Virus record (IMG/VR): IMGVR_UViG_3300027836_000030 | Coordinates: 1 to 29,534 of that record | Direction: 5' to 3' (one strand) | DNA length: 29,534 nucleotides | From: a virus | Shown: in pieces, positions 13,691 through 22,600 of the stretch | How the letters are laid out: each line of letters starts with the position of its first letter | Position numbering within the stretch: position 1 is the stretch's first letter | Notes under the pieces: model-generated | What the model saw: the letters and a program-made list of their open reading frames with translations, nothing else | The model's database searches: none | What the model was told of the DNA's origin: nothing | Translations under genes and position numbers: made by a program

Positions 13691-14350
13691 ATGACTGAAC
13701 TGACCACCGAATACTTGATGGCCGCAACCGGCGCAACCCGTGAGAACGCGGCGAAGTTTCTGCCCCACGTCCAGGAAGCCTGCAAGCGCTTCAACATCGA
13801 CACGCCCAAGCGCATCGCCGGGTTCCTGAGCCAGATCGGTCACGAGTCTGCCGGTATGGCCAGCCTCCAGGAGAACCTGAACTACAAGGTCGAGGCAATC
13901 CTCAAGCTCTTCGGTCGTCACCGCATCAGCGAAGCCGATGCTCGCAAGTTTGGTCGCAATGAAGCCACGGGCCAGAAGGCCAACCAGAAGGCTCTGGCCG
14001 ACATCCTGTACGGCGGTGAGTTCGGTCGCAAGAACCTGGGTAACACCGAGCCGGGTGATGGCAGCGCTTTCATGGGCCGAGGTCTCAAACAGCTCACTGG
14101 CCGTTCGAATTACAAACGCTGTGGCGATGCCATTGGCGTGGACCTGATCGCCAACCCTGAGAAGCTGCTCGAGCCAGCCTACGCAGCTTTGTCTGCCGCA
14201 TGGTTCTGGAGCACCAACAACCTCAACGAGCTGGCCGACAAGGGTGACGTGGTCGCCATGACCAAGCGCATCAACGGCGGCACCATCGGCCTCGAGCAAC
14301 GTCAGAAGCTCTACGACGTGGCAATGGCCTCCGCTGCCAGCATGGCCTGA
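13691..14350 (+). CDS. Endolysin of glycoside hydrolase family 19
   Basis: This 219-residue protein matches phage GH19 (chitinase-like) endolysins, which cut the glycan strands of peptidoglycan. The catalytic region has IAGFLSQIGHESAGMASLQE with Glu52 as the likely acid. Glu61, in ENLNY, is the probable base. GRGLKQLTGRSNYKR at about 129-143 forms the substrate cleft, and a C-terminal segment with RINGGTIGLEQRQKLY follows. The N-terminus (TTEYLMAATGATRENAAKFL) is also usual for the family. There is no signal peptide or membrane anchor, so it needs holins to reach the wall. The full family length is present with no truncation. It follows the spanin pair directly, completing the lysis cassette. 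Confidence 0.92.
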   Translation: MTELTTEYLMAATGATRENAAKFLPHVQEACKRFNIDTPKRIAGFLSQIGHESAGMASLQENLNYKVEAILKLFGRHRISEADARKFGRNEATGQKANQKALADILYGGEFGRKNLGNTEPGDGSAFMGRGLKQLTGRSNYKRCGDAIGVDLIANPEKLLEPAYAALSAAWFWSTNNLNELADKGDVVAMTKRINGGTIGLEQRQKLYDVAMASAASMA

Positions 14351-14367
14351 TCAATCAAGGGGTCAAG

Positions 14368-16386
14368 ATGACTGCCATCAACATCAAAGCATTCCGAGGG
14401 CAGGTTCCGCGCACGTCCAGCCGACTCCTGACCCCCAATCGTGCAGCTCGCGCCATGAACTGCAAGCTCACCTCTGGGCGTCTCGACCCCCTCAAGGGCT
14501 TGGGCCTGGAGCTGACCTCGTCCGTGTCTCTGATCAAGAGCATGTTCCGCTACCGCCACTTCGGCGAGTCCGGCCCCACCGACAACTGGCTTGTTTGGAA
14601 CTCCGATGTTGATGCCGTGCTCTCGCCCTTGGCCAACGATTCCTTGGGTCGGGTGTACTTCACCTCCGAGGACTTCGAGCCCCGCATGACGACCTATGAG
14701 TCGGCTATTGCTGGTGCGAAGTACCCGGCTGCGTGGTTTGCCCTGGGCGTCTTTGCTCCCACGGTAGCCCCCACGGTTACGGCCGTTGGCGGTTCCGGTG
14801 CAGCAGAGGCTCGCGCATACGTCTACACCTACGTCACCCGCTTCGGCGAGGAGTCTGCGCCCAGCCCTGTCTCCGGCGTGATCAACGGCTTCACCAACAG
14901 CACCTGGACGGTCTCCGGCATGCAGGCCGCTCCGCCCAACAGTGGCACGGTGACAGATGCCCAGGCGAACAATCCATCTCCAGGTCGTGTCGAGGTCACC
15001 CTCAACAACGTCTTCGGCCTCGAGGCTCAGAGCGTGATCCGCTTCTCGGGCGTGACCGGTATGGAAGACCTCAACGGCACCCACCGGATTCTTAGCGTTG
15101 ACACTGCGAACAACCAGGTTGTGATCGCGCTGGTCACTTCTCAGACCTACGTCAGCGGCGGCTCCTGGTTCAAGGATGCTCCGCACAACACGACCGGCAT
15201 GGTCAAGCGCATCTACCGCACGGCTGGTGTTGTGGCCGACCTGCTGTTTGTTGAGGAGGTCGCAGTCAACACCACGTCCTACGTGGACGCCAAGACGGCG
15301 GCTCAGCTCGGCGAGACCCTGCCCTCCCTGGCGACCTTGATGCCTCCCAAGAACTTGACCAGCCTGATCTCGCTGCCCAACGGCTGCTTGGTCGGCCTGT
15401 CCGGTAACCAGTTGTGCTTCAGCGAGCCGTACAAGCCGCACTTCTGGCCAGATGCCAGCCGATACAGCTTCAGCGGCAACGGCGTTGCTCTGTGCCCGAC
15501 CGGCAACTCCGTGATCGTGCTGACCGAGTCTCTACCCATCCTGTTCACCGGCAGCGATCCCGCTGGCATGAGCCCCTCCGTGATGGAGACCTACGCCCCG
15601 TGTATTGCAAAGCGCGGCGTGGCCATCCTTGGCGGCGGTTGCTTGTACCCCAGCTATGACGGCTTGTGGCTGGCGACTCCTGCCCAGATCACCAACCTGA
15701 CCAAGAATCTGTATCGCGTTGACGAGTGGGCCTTGCTCAACCCCGAATCATTCGTCGCCTCCTTCCGTGACGGCCAGTACTACGCCTCGTTCCAGGATGT
15801 CAACGAGCGCCGAATTTTCATCATTGACGCGAACGAGCCTGATGGCTCTACCGAGGTTGACGAGTCCGCCGACGAGCTCTACTTCAACGAGTACGACGGC
15901 CGTCTCTACATCTCCAAGGGCAACAAGATCTACGCCTGGGACTCAAACCAGGGTTTCAGCTACGAGAGTGACTGGCTGAGCGCCGAAGTGCAGCTCGGCA
16001 AGCCCACGAACTTCTCCGTCGCTCAGGTACACGCCCAGTTCGCCAAGCAGGTTCCTCTGGACACTGGCCAGATCTCCGCGAACCAGTTGCTCATGCTGGA
16101 CACGGAGCTGGTGCGAGGGTCGTTCGCTGACGATGAGCTGCTGGTCCACGAGGTGTGCGGCTCCTTCATCGTCCCCGTGGTCCAGAACCAATCCAAGCGT
16201 GTGCAGTTCACCCTGTACACCAACAACGTGCCGGTGTTCACGCGAGAGGTCTTCTCCTCGAGCCCGTTCCGCCTGCCGTCTGGTTTTCGTGGAGAGATTG
16301 TCGCCATCGGTCTAAGTGCCACCGTGCCGACCTACTCGGTCACGATCGCCGAGTCCCTTGAAGAGCTCGGGGCGGCATCGGTATGA
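14368..16386 (+). CDS. Tail nozzle or tubular-type protein
   Basis: This 672-residue, almost all-beta protein opens with INIKAFRGQVPRTSSRLLTP, a start characteristic of short-tail nozzle-type proteins in podoviruses. A fibronectin-like part lies at about 130-180 (ARAYVYTYVTRFGEESAPSP). A repeated strand region follows at about 320-520, with LPNGCLVGLSGNQLCFSEPY, SVIVLTESLPILFTG and YPSYDGLWLATP, which resembles a beta-propeller. The C-terminal part is beta-rich. P22 gp10 and T7 gp12 play the nozzle role and have similar size and architecture. AAGGGG precedes the ATG. The last bases overlap the next gene by four (ATGA). The family match is by pattern, not by search. Confidence 0.78.
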   Translation: MTAINIKAFRGQVPRTSSRLLTPNRAARAMNCKLTSGRLDPLKGLGLELTSSVSLIKSMFRYRHFGESGPTDNWLVWNSDVDAVLSPLANDSLGRVYFTSEDFEPRMTTYESAIAGAKYPAAWFALGVFAPTVAPTVTAVGGSGAAEARAYVYTYVTRFGEESAPSPVSGVINGFTNSTWTVSGMQAAPPNSGTVTDAQANNPSPGRVEVTLNNVFGLEAQSVIRFSGVTGMEDLNGTHRILSVDTANNQVVIALVTSQTYVSGGSWFKDAPHNTTGMVKRIYRTAGVVADLLFVEEVAVNTTSYVDAKTAAQLGETLPSLATLMPPKNLTSLISLPNGCLVGLSGNQLCFSEPYKPHFWPDASRYSFSGNGVALCPTGNSVIVLTESLPILFTGSDPAGMSPSVMETYAPCIAKRGVAILGGGCLYPSYDGLWLATPAQITNLTKNLYRVDEWALLNPESFVASFRDGQYYASFQDVNERRIFIIDANEPDGSTEVDESADELYFNEYDGRLYISKGNKIYAWDSNQGFSYESDWLSAEVQLGKPTNFSVAQVHAQFAKQVPLDTGQISANQLLMLDTELVRGSFADDELLVHEVCGSFIVPVVQNQSKRVQFTLYTNNVPVFTREVFSSSPFRLPSGFRGEIVAIGLSATVPTYSVTIAESLEELGAASV

Positions 16387-16577
16387 AGAAGGCCGCAGTC
16401 CCAACCGTTCGCACTGGTCAGCCCAACGTTGACCGGGCGTTCGACGCCATCAAGCAGAACCTGGACGCCATTATGGGTCAGACACGCGGCCTGGATAAGC
16501 TCCAGCCCCTTCCTTCAACTGCCACTCTGGCTCAGGTCATCACGCGCCTGAACGAGATCTTGGCTCGCATTCAGTGA
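16383..16577 (+). CDS. Small helical protein next to the nozzle gene
   Basis: This 64-residue protein has a short Pro-containing start (AAVPTVRTGQPNVDR) followed by two helices (AFDAIKQNLDAIMG and ATLAQVITRLNEILARIQ) joined by a Pro-containing loop. Small proteins of this type are often encoded right after the nozzle-type gene in podoviruses and could be a minor tail component or a helper. No catalytic residues or membrane segments are visible. It is coupled to the previous gene by a four-base overlap. Confidence 0.6.
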   Translation: MKKAAVPTVRTGQPNVDRAFDAIKQNLDAIMGQTRGLDKLQPLPSTATLAQVITRLNEILARIQ

Positions 16578-16585
16578 GGTGACCC

Positions 16586-16897
16586 ATGAAAGCATCCAGC
16601 GTCAAACGTGAGGGCGGCAAGATCGTCTACCGCGGTGAGAAGTTCGATGGGTTCAACAAGCCCAAGAACGCGCCACCTGGTGACAAGCACAAGAAGGTGG
16701 TCCTGGCCAAGAAGGGTGACGACGTGAAGCTCGTTCGCTTCGGCCTGCGTGGGATGGAGGATTTCACCCAGCACAAGGACCCCGAGCGGCGCAAAAACTA
16801 CCTGGCTCGCTCTGCTGGCATCAAGGACAAAAGCGGCAACTCCACCAAGGACGACAAGTTCAGCGCCAACCACTGGGCTCGCAAGGTTCTGTGGTGA
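16586..16897 (+). CDS. Small basic protein, DUF5754-like
   Basis: This 103-residue protein is strongly basic (many Lys and Arg). A first beta-rich half contains KVVLAKKGDDVKLVRFGLRG. The second half has DPERRKNYLARSAGIKDKSG and ends with FSANHWARKVLW. The combination of RKNYL and a closing SANxWARxxLW is a pattern found in a family of small phage and viral proteins (DUF5754-type) of unknown function. The positive charge suggests binding to nucleic acid, which is inference. GAGGTGA precedes the ATG. A 36-base gap separates it from the GNAT-like gene. Confidence 0.65.
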   Translation: MKASSVKREGGKIVYRGEKFDGFNKPKNAPPGDKHKKVVLAKKGDDVKLVRFGLRGMEDFTQHKDPERRKNYLARSAGIKDKSGNSTKDDKFSANHWARKVLW

Positions 16898-16933
16898 GCG
16901 CATAACCCCTCCTCCCAAATAGAATTGGTCTCT

Positions 16934-17542
16934 ATGAGCAACCTCCAGCAATTCAGAAGCGCGATGGTCAAATATCTTGGCCAGGAGCTGACGCCGGAGG
17001 TCGCTGCTGCGATCGAGACCGAAGCCTTTCAGACTCCTGACAACTCCCACAACCCCAAGAAGTTCGGGTCCAAGGAGTACAAGGGCATGTTCTTCCAGGC
17101 GGAGAAGTTCGCCGACATCGTTGACGAGATCCATCCCTTGCACGAGGCTCACTTTCAGGAGACTGAGAAGCACCGCCTCGGGTTCGGTCTGAACATGGAT
17201 TACGACCAGCTCAAGTCTTACGAGCGGGCTGGGCGCATGGTGCAATTCACCTGCCGGGACATTGAGTCCGGCAAGCTCGTGGGCAACATTCGCATGTACA
17301 TCGACACCAGTCTCCACACTGGCACGTTGTACGCGACCGAGGATACGTACTACGTCCTGCCTGAGTTCAGGCTTGGATTCGCCGCCCTCCGGTTTTGGCA
17401 GTTCATGGAGGACTGCTTGAAATCAATCGGGGTGCGGGAGATCCGCACTGATAGCAAGGTACTGAACAAGGTACACAAGCTCAACGAGTACTGTGGCTAC
17501 AAACATGTGGCCAATAAGTACGTCAAGGTATTTCAGGAGTGA
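16934..17542 (+). CDS. GNAT-like acyltransferase, possible internal virion protein A
   Basis: This 202-residue protein has a GNAT-type core at about residues 100-190: strand text LVGNIRMYIDTSLHTGTLYA, then YYVLPEFRLGFAALRFWQFM at the place of the acetyl-CoA-binding loop and helix, then VREIRTDSK and YCGYKHVANKYVKVF. The usual R/QxxGxG/A loop appears only in modified form (RLGFAA), so catalytic activity is uncertain. T7 gp13, the first of the internal virion gene group, was also predicted to have an acyltransferase fold. Here too the gene directly precedes the ejection-protein genes. The start is the ATG at 16934; the TTG at 16925 has no SD. Either an enzyme acting in the host or a virion assembly factor is possible. 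Confidence 0.6.
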   Translation: MSNLQQFRSAMVKYLGQELTPEVAAAIETEAFQTPDNSHNPKKFGSKEYKGMFFQAEKFADIVDEIHPLHEAHFQETEKHRLGFGLNMDYDQLKSYERAGRMVQFTCRDIESGKLVGNIRMYIDTSLHTGTLYATEDTYYVLPEFRLGFAALRFWQFMEDCLKSIGVREIRTDSKVLNKVHKLNEYCGYKHVANKYVKVFQE

Positions 17543-17545
17543 CCT

Positions 17546-18559
17546 ATGTGTAAGGACGCGCCAGCACCAGATCCGCAGATCGGCGAAGCCGCCAAAAAGA
17601 ACGCCGCGATCGCCGAGGAGGCGATGAACTTCTACAAGTCGGTCTACAAGAACGACATCCTTCCTATGCAAAAGGAAGACCTCGCGCTTCGCAAGGGTCT
17701 GATCACTGACTTGCGAGCTTCGATGCAGCAGCAGGACAAGTTTGCCCGCGAGCAGAACGAATACTACAAAGAGGTGTACCAGCCCATCGAGCGCAAGAGC
17801 GCCTCCGATGCAATGGACTACGACTCTGAGGCGAACGTCAACCGTCGCATGGGTATCGCTGCCAGCTCGGTGAACAGCCAGTTCTCGAACGCTGCCAACC
17901 AGAACCGCAGGGCTCTTGCCGCTTACGGCATCAACCCCAACTCTGGCGCTTTCGCTCGAGCCAACAACACGCTGACCACGCAGCAGGCGATCGCCTCCGC
18001 ATCCGGTCAGACTGGGGCGGCTTTCGACACCGAAGACCGAGCCATCGCGCTTCGTGCTGGCGTGGCCAACTTCGGTCGCAACATGCCTAACACGGCGGCT
18101 CAGTACTACTCCAACGCTGGGGCGACTGCATCCAACGCGGCGAACATCTCGAGCCAGGGCATGGCCAACGTGAACCAGAACGCGTCAAACGTCGGGATGG
18201 GCTTCAACACCGGAATCCAAGGCAACGCCTCTTCCGCGAACATGTTGACCAACCTGTACAACTCGAATATGCAGGGTCACATGGCCAAGATGCAAATGAT
18301 CGGCGACCTCGCTGGCGCTGCTGGCACGGCTTACGGCATGAGGCGGGCTGACGGCGGGATCATCCACAAGGGCAAGGGCGCTGTTCGCGGACCTGGCGGA
18401 CCTGTGGACGACCAGGTTCCAGCCATGTTGTCTGACGGTGAGTACGTTCTCCCGGCCGACACGGTCAAGCGCATCGGCAAGAAGAAGCTCGATGCAATCG
18501 TCAAGAAGACGCACACGCCCGCTGCCAAACAGCGCCGTGGCTTGAAGGGGAAACGATAA
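17546..18559 (+). CDS. Internal virion (ejection) protein, gp14-like
   Basis: This 337-residue protein has a long helical, Ala/Asn/Gln-rich body. The opening is CKDAPAPDPQIGEAAKKNAA, and long repeats of Asn, Ala and Ser follow (for example NAGATASNAANISSQGMANV). The C-terminal segment (about 268-320), ADGGIIHKGKGAVRGPGGPV then QVPAMLSDGEYVLPADTV, is a motif that recurs in podovirus internal or ejected proteins. T7 gp14 has a similar size class and gene place and forms the outer-membrane pore of the ejection channel. AGGAGTGA precedes the ATG. The stop and the next start share one base. The call depends mainly on gene order and the C-terminal motif. Confidence 0.7.
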   Translation: MCKDAPAPDPQIGEAAKKNAAIAEEAMNFYKSVYKNDILPMQKEDLALRKGLITDLRASMQQQDKFAREQNEYYKEVYQPIERKSASDAMDYDSEANVNRRMGIAASSVNSQFSNAANQNRRALAAYGINPNSGAFARANNTLTTQQAIASASGQTGAAFDTEDRAIALRAGVANFGRNMPNTAAQYYSNAGATASNAANISSQGMANVNQNASNVGMGFNTGIQGNASSANMLTNLYNSNMQGHMAKMQMIGDLAGAAGTAYGMRRADGGIIHKGKGAVRGPGGPVDDQVPAMLSDGEYVLPADTVKRIGKKKLDAIVKKTHTPAAKQRRGLKGKR

Positions 18560-19662
18560 TGTCTGGACTCGCAGCAGCAATTACCGGCTTCGTTGGCGGC
18601 TACGCCAAGGGCAAGCAAATCAAGTCTGACCTCGAGGACGCAGAGTCCCGCCGCGGTCTCCAGAACCTGCAAAAGCAGTCTGCCGAGCTCACCATTGAGC
18701 GTGAGAAGCAGATGGCAGAACTGTCCAAGCAGATCGGCGACAAGGTCATGAACTTCAAGCCAGCCACGCTGGATGATGTTGAGTCCTTCGACACCCACTA
18801 CAACGAGATGGAAGGTCTGCTGGTCAAGCAAGCCGCCATCGCGGGCAAAGATCCTCTGGCGGTCAAAGGCCAGATGGACTCTCTTCGCCGCGAGAAGTAC
18901 GCCGAGCGCGTGTTCGCCGCAACCAAGATGTTCGAGACGGGCAACGAGGCAGGCTTCGAGATCTTGAAGCCGGTCTACAACCGCCTGTTCAAGGACGGCA
19001 ACATGCTCATGGGCGGCGTCTACAACAAGGCTGACGACAGCTTTGACATCCGCTACATGGGCAAGGGTGGCGAAGAGAAGACCATCACCGTGGGCCGTGA
19101 GGCGCTGGTCAAGCAGTACCTACCAATGGGCCTGAATACGGGTGACGCCTTGAAGCTCGCTCTCAAAGAGCTTGAGGTGGACGAAGAGCGCAAGTTCCAG
19201 ACCGGCCGCGACACCGTAAAGATGGAGTTCCAGGCTGGCGAGGGCGCAAAGGATCGCGCATCGGCCGAGAAGCGCACCGGCATGCAGATCGCTGGAGATA
19301 AAGCTGTCGCTGGTCTGCGCCGTTCCAACGCTGGCGAGGACCGTGCGCTCGACCGCATCGAGAGGAACGAGGACGATGTCCGCAAGGGTCTTGCCGCCGC
19401 CTTCGGCTTTGACTCTAAGTTCTCAACACCGGATAAGCTGGCTGAGTTCAACACCAAGGCAACTGCCGGTATGAACATCTGGCGAGCCACCCAAAAGTAC
19501 GCTGGCCAGTCGCTGTCCGAGTACGACGTTGCGACGATCGTCGGTGGCATCCAGTCCGGCAAAGCTCGAGTTGCTCCAGCTCCTGGTCTCAAGGGCTTCA
19601 ACGTGGTGGACTTTGGCGGCGCTCGTGCCGTGGTGCCGGAGGGCATTGTTCGTCTGAAGTAA
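18559..19662 (+). CDS. Internal virion (ejection) protein, gp15-like
   Basis: This 367-residue protein starts with a weakly hydrophobic Gly/Ala helix (SGLAAAITGFVGGYAKGK). Long charged helices follow (LQNLQKQSAELTIEREKQMA, ELSKQIGDKV, and a second set at about 205-275 with many Arg and Glu). A small beta-rich end closes it (LKGFNVVDFGGARAVVPEG). There is no catalytic motif. It sits between the gp14-like gene and the giant gene, which corresponds to T7 gp15, a periplasmic tunnel component. A 1-base overlap (TAATG) ties its translation to the gp14-like gene. Sequence conservation in this class is low, so the role rests on order, composition and helical character. Confidence 0.6.
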   Translation: MSGLAAAITGFVGGYAKGKQIKSDLEDAESRRGLQNLQKQSAELTIEREKQMAELSKQIGDKVMNFKPATLDDVESFDTHYNEMEGLLVKQAAIAGKDPLAVKGQMDSLRREKYAERVFAATKMFETGNEAGFEILKPVYNRLFKDGNMLMGGVYNKADDSFDIRYMGKGGEEKTITVGREALVKQYLPMGLNTGDALKLALKELEVDEERKFQTGRDTVKMEFQAGEGAKDRASAEKRTGMQIAGDKAVAGLRRSNAGEDRALDRIERNEDDVRKGLAAAFGFDSKFSTPDKLAEFNTKATAGMNIWRATQKYAGQSLSEYDVATIVGGIQSGKARVAPAPGLKGFNVVDFGGARAVVPEGIVRLK

Positions 19663-19683
19663 GAATCAAGTAAGGAAAATTCG

Positions 19684-22600
19684 ATGGCCACGCCGCTGAT
19701 CAACCTGAGTGACGACTCAATTTTTGGAAATTCTCAGGGTGATTCAGCACCCCGCCGCGGTCTGAGCACCTCGTCGCAGAGGGTCAACCTCAACGACGAT
19801 GCGATGTTCAAGACGGCCGAAGAGGCCCGTTCGACCGACGTGCAGTCGGGCAAGTACGTTTCCATCTTCGACCAGGAAGCCAAGATCGAGCCGCCCAAGC
19901 GCGGCATCGGTCGCATGATCGACGACACCATCACCAGCGTTGTCGGCACGAACAAGGCCAACCCCGAAGACATCCGTCCCGATGGCCTGGCCAGGGTCCG
20001 TCAGGAGGCTGCGCAGACCGAGCAGCAGGTTGGACAGCGCCGGGTGGAGTTGGGCACCGATGACCCAGATCGCGGCTACGCGATGCAGACCTTCGACTCC
20101 GCTGCCGCTGGCATGGCCAACATTGTCGGCGTGACGATGGAGTACGCCGGTCGCCAGTTCGGCATCAAGAAGATGGAAGAGCTGGGCCAGAAGGCTCAGG
20201 TTGATGGCGCTGCGCTCACCCCCAAAGAGCAGGACACCATCCAGAAGGTTTTTGGCGGTGTGGGCTCTGCCCTCCCGATCGTTGCTGGCGGCATGCTCGC
20301 TGGCGGCGGTTTGCTCGCTGCTGGCGCTGGTACTGGTGTGGCTCTTGCTGGCGCATCCGCAGTCGGCGCTGCTCTGGAAGCCCCCTCGATCGCACAAGAA
20401 GCCTACGAGGGCGCGCTCAAGGAGACCGGCAACGACGCTCGCGCCGAGACCCAAGGCTACAAGGCTGCTGCCTTGAACCTGCCCATCAGCTTCATCATGA
20501 ACCGCATCGGCATCTTCGGTGGCGGCGGTGGCCGCGCCAAGCAGACCGGCAAAGCCATCCTGGCCGAAGGCACTGAGGAAGGTACCCAGAAGGCACTGAC
20601 CAACTACTTGGGCTACCAGCCCACGGGTGAGGGCGTGTCTGAGGATGCGGTCATCGGCGGCTTGACTGGCGGCGTCCTGAAGCAGATCACCTTCCGCCCC
20701 GACGCTCCCGAGTCCAAGCCCAGCCAGAAGCCTGCCGGTGAAGAGACTGGCAATCTGACCAGCGAAGACACCAGTGGCTCACCAAGTGAGCCTGTTGGTG
20801 ATTTGCCCGAGGGCGTCCAGACCCTGGGCTTCAAAGAGGTCTACCAGACCCTCAAGACCAAGCCAGCGGTTGCAGCCGTCCTCTACCAAGAGGCGACCAC
20901 GCCCGAGCAGAAGGAGCTGGTCAAGCGAGCCGTCGATCGCGCCGAGATCCAGAACGAGTTCCAAGAAGCTCTTGGAGATGCGAACCTGCTCAATGACACT
21001 CGTCAAGAGATGCAGGCGTTCCCAGAGTTCACTGACTCGCTGGCGTTCTCCCTGACCAGTTTCGTGAATGACATGCCCCCGGCCAACATCTTCAAGGCCG
21101 AGCGCCGTCGCGCACCCTCTGAGCAAGAGGTGAACTCCGCCTTCGATGCAGCCTGGGAAGACTCCAACTACGTGGCCTCCCTCGAGGCAGAAGCCGAGAC
21201 CATTGCCGCTGAGCGCGAAGAGCGTCAGGGTCGCCGCCCTGGTTTCCAGGCGAACACCCAGCCCAACAACGAGATGGAAGCTCTGGTCTCCAACGCGGAG
21301 TCAGGGTTTACCCGACCCAATACCACCGAGGGCATGACCCAGACCGAGGCGACCGAGGCATCCTTGCCAGAGTCCCTGCGTGGTGCCCGTGTCAACGACG
21401 GCAACCGAGTCTTACTCGAGGCTTACTTCGAAGAGTCGCTGGGCACGATCTTGCCCCGCAACCCATCGAAGACCCGCACCCGCGCCTTGGCGAAGCTCCA
21501 GAAACAGATGGAGATGGTCGGCTTCCCGCCCGAGCAGATCCAGGTGGCCATCAATACCGGCTCGTTTGACAACGCTTCGGCACTGGCTGACGTTCTGTCG
21601 CCACCCACGCAGGCCGTTTCTGCGCCCGTGGAGGCCCCTGCCGAGCGCGTGGTGGCCCCAAGTACCCCAGCACCCGCAACAGCGCCTTCTAGCCCCGCTC
21701 CTGCGGCTGTGGAAAGCTTTGCTCCCAATGCTGGTACGGCGGGAAGTAGTGTTCAGTTTTCCGAGGGTGATGGCGCAAACCTGTTTACGCCAGAAGCTGT
21801 TATGACCTCCGGGGACATGACTGTCAGCCGAACCGGCGCATCAACATCGGTGACTTTCGCAAACCCCATTAAGACCGGCGACATCAGCATCTCTGGGGTC
21901 TCTGTCAATCAAGAGAGAACCAGGTTTAACGCCACATCTCCTCGGTCTGGTTCTGTGGTCGTTCTGGTTGACGACAACTTCCTTGAGGTGGATGCGGTTG
22001 AGGCTGGCAAGTTCGCCAGGATCTCCAAGGCAGATGGCCCTAAGCCCAACTCCGCAGAGGAGAGGGCAATCCGAAGGGCTATTGGCGACGCCGCCGTTGA
22101 TGCGTTTTTCAGCACCCCCAAGGCGAATGTCCAAGCCGCTGTCTCAGACGTTATGCTTGGGCGTGACATCTCTCCAGAGGTAGAGCGCATCAGCCAAGCA
22201 TTTGGCGATCGCTTTATGGCCTCTCCTGACGCTGGTACGCCTGACCAGGTCGCCGCCCAGACACAAGAGCAAGCCCCAGAAGCTGCTGAACCTAGGGTTA
22301 ACCCTGAGATCCAGCGAGCCAAGGATGACGTGTTCGACGCTGCTGCCGAACTGGCGGACGTGTTCGCTGACGTGATCTCTGTTCGCAAGAACATCACCGG
22401 CCAGCAGTACACCGCCAAGGATCTGCCTCCGGCGATCGCCAAGGTCATGACCCGTCTGGCCGATCTTGGATACGTGAAGTTCAAGGACATGGTCCGCGAG
22501 CTGATGAAGCGCATGCGAGCCAGCAAGGACTGGGCACCCCTGGCCGACCAGGTCACCCCGTTCATGCTGCGTCAGGCGTACAAGAAGCTGCCCAAGTTCG

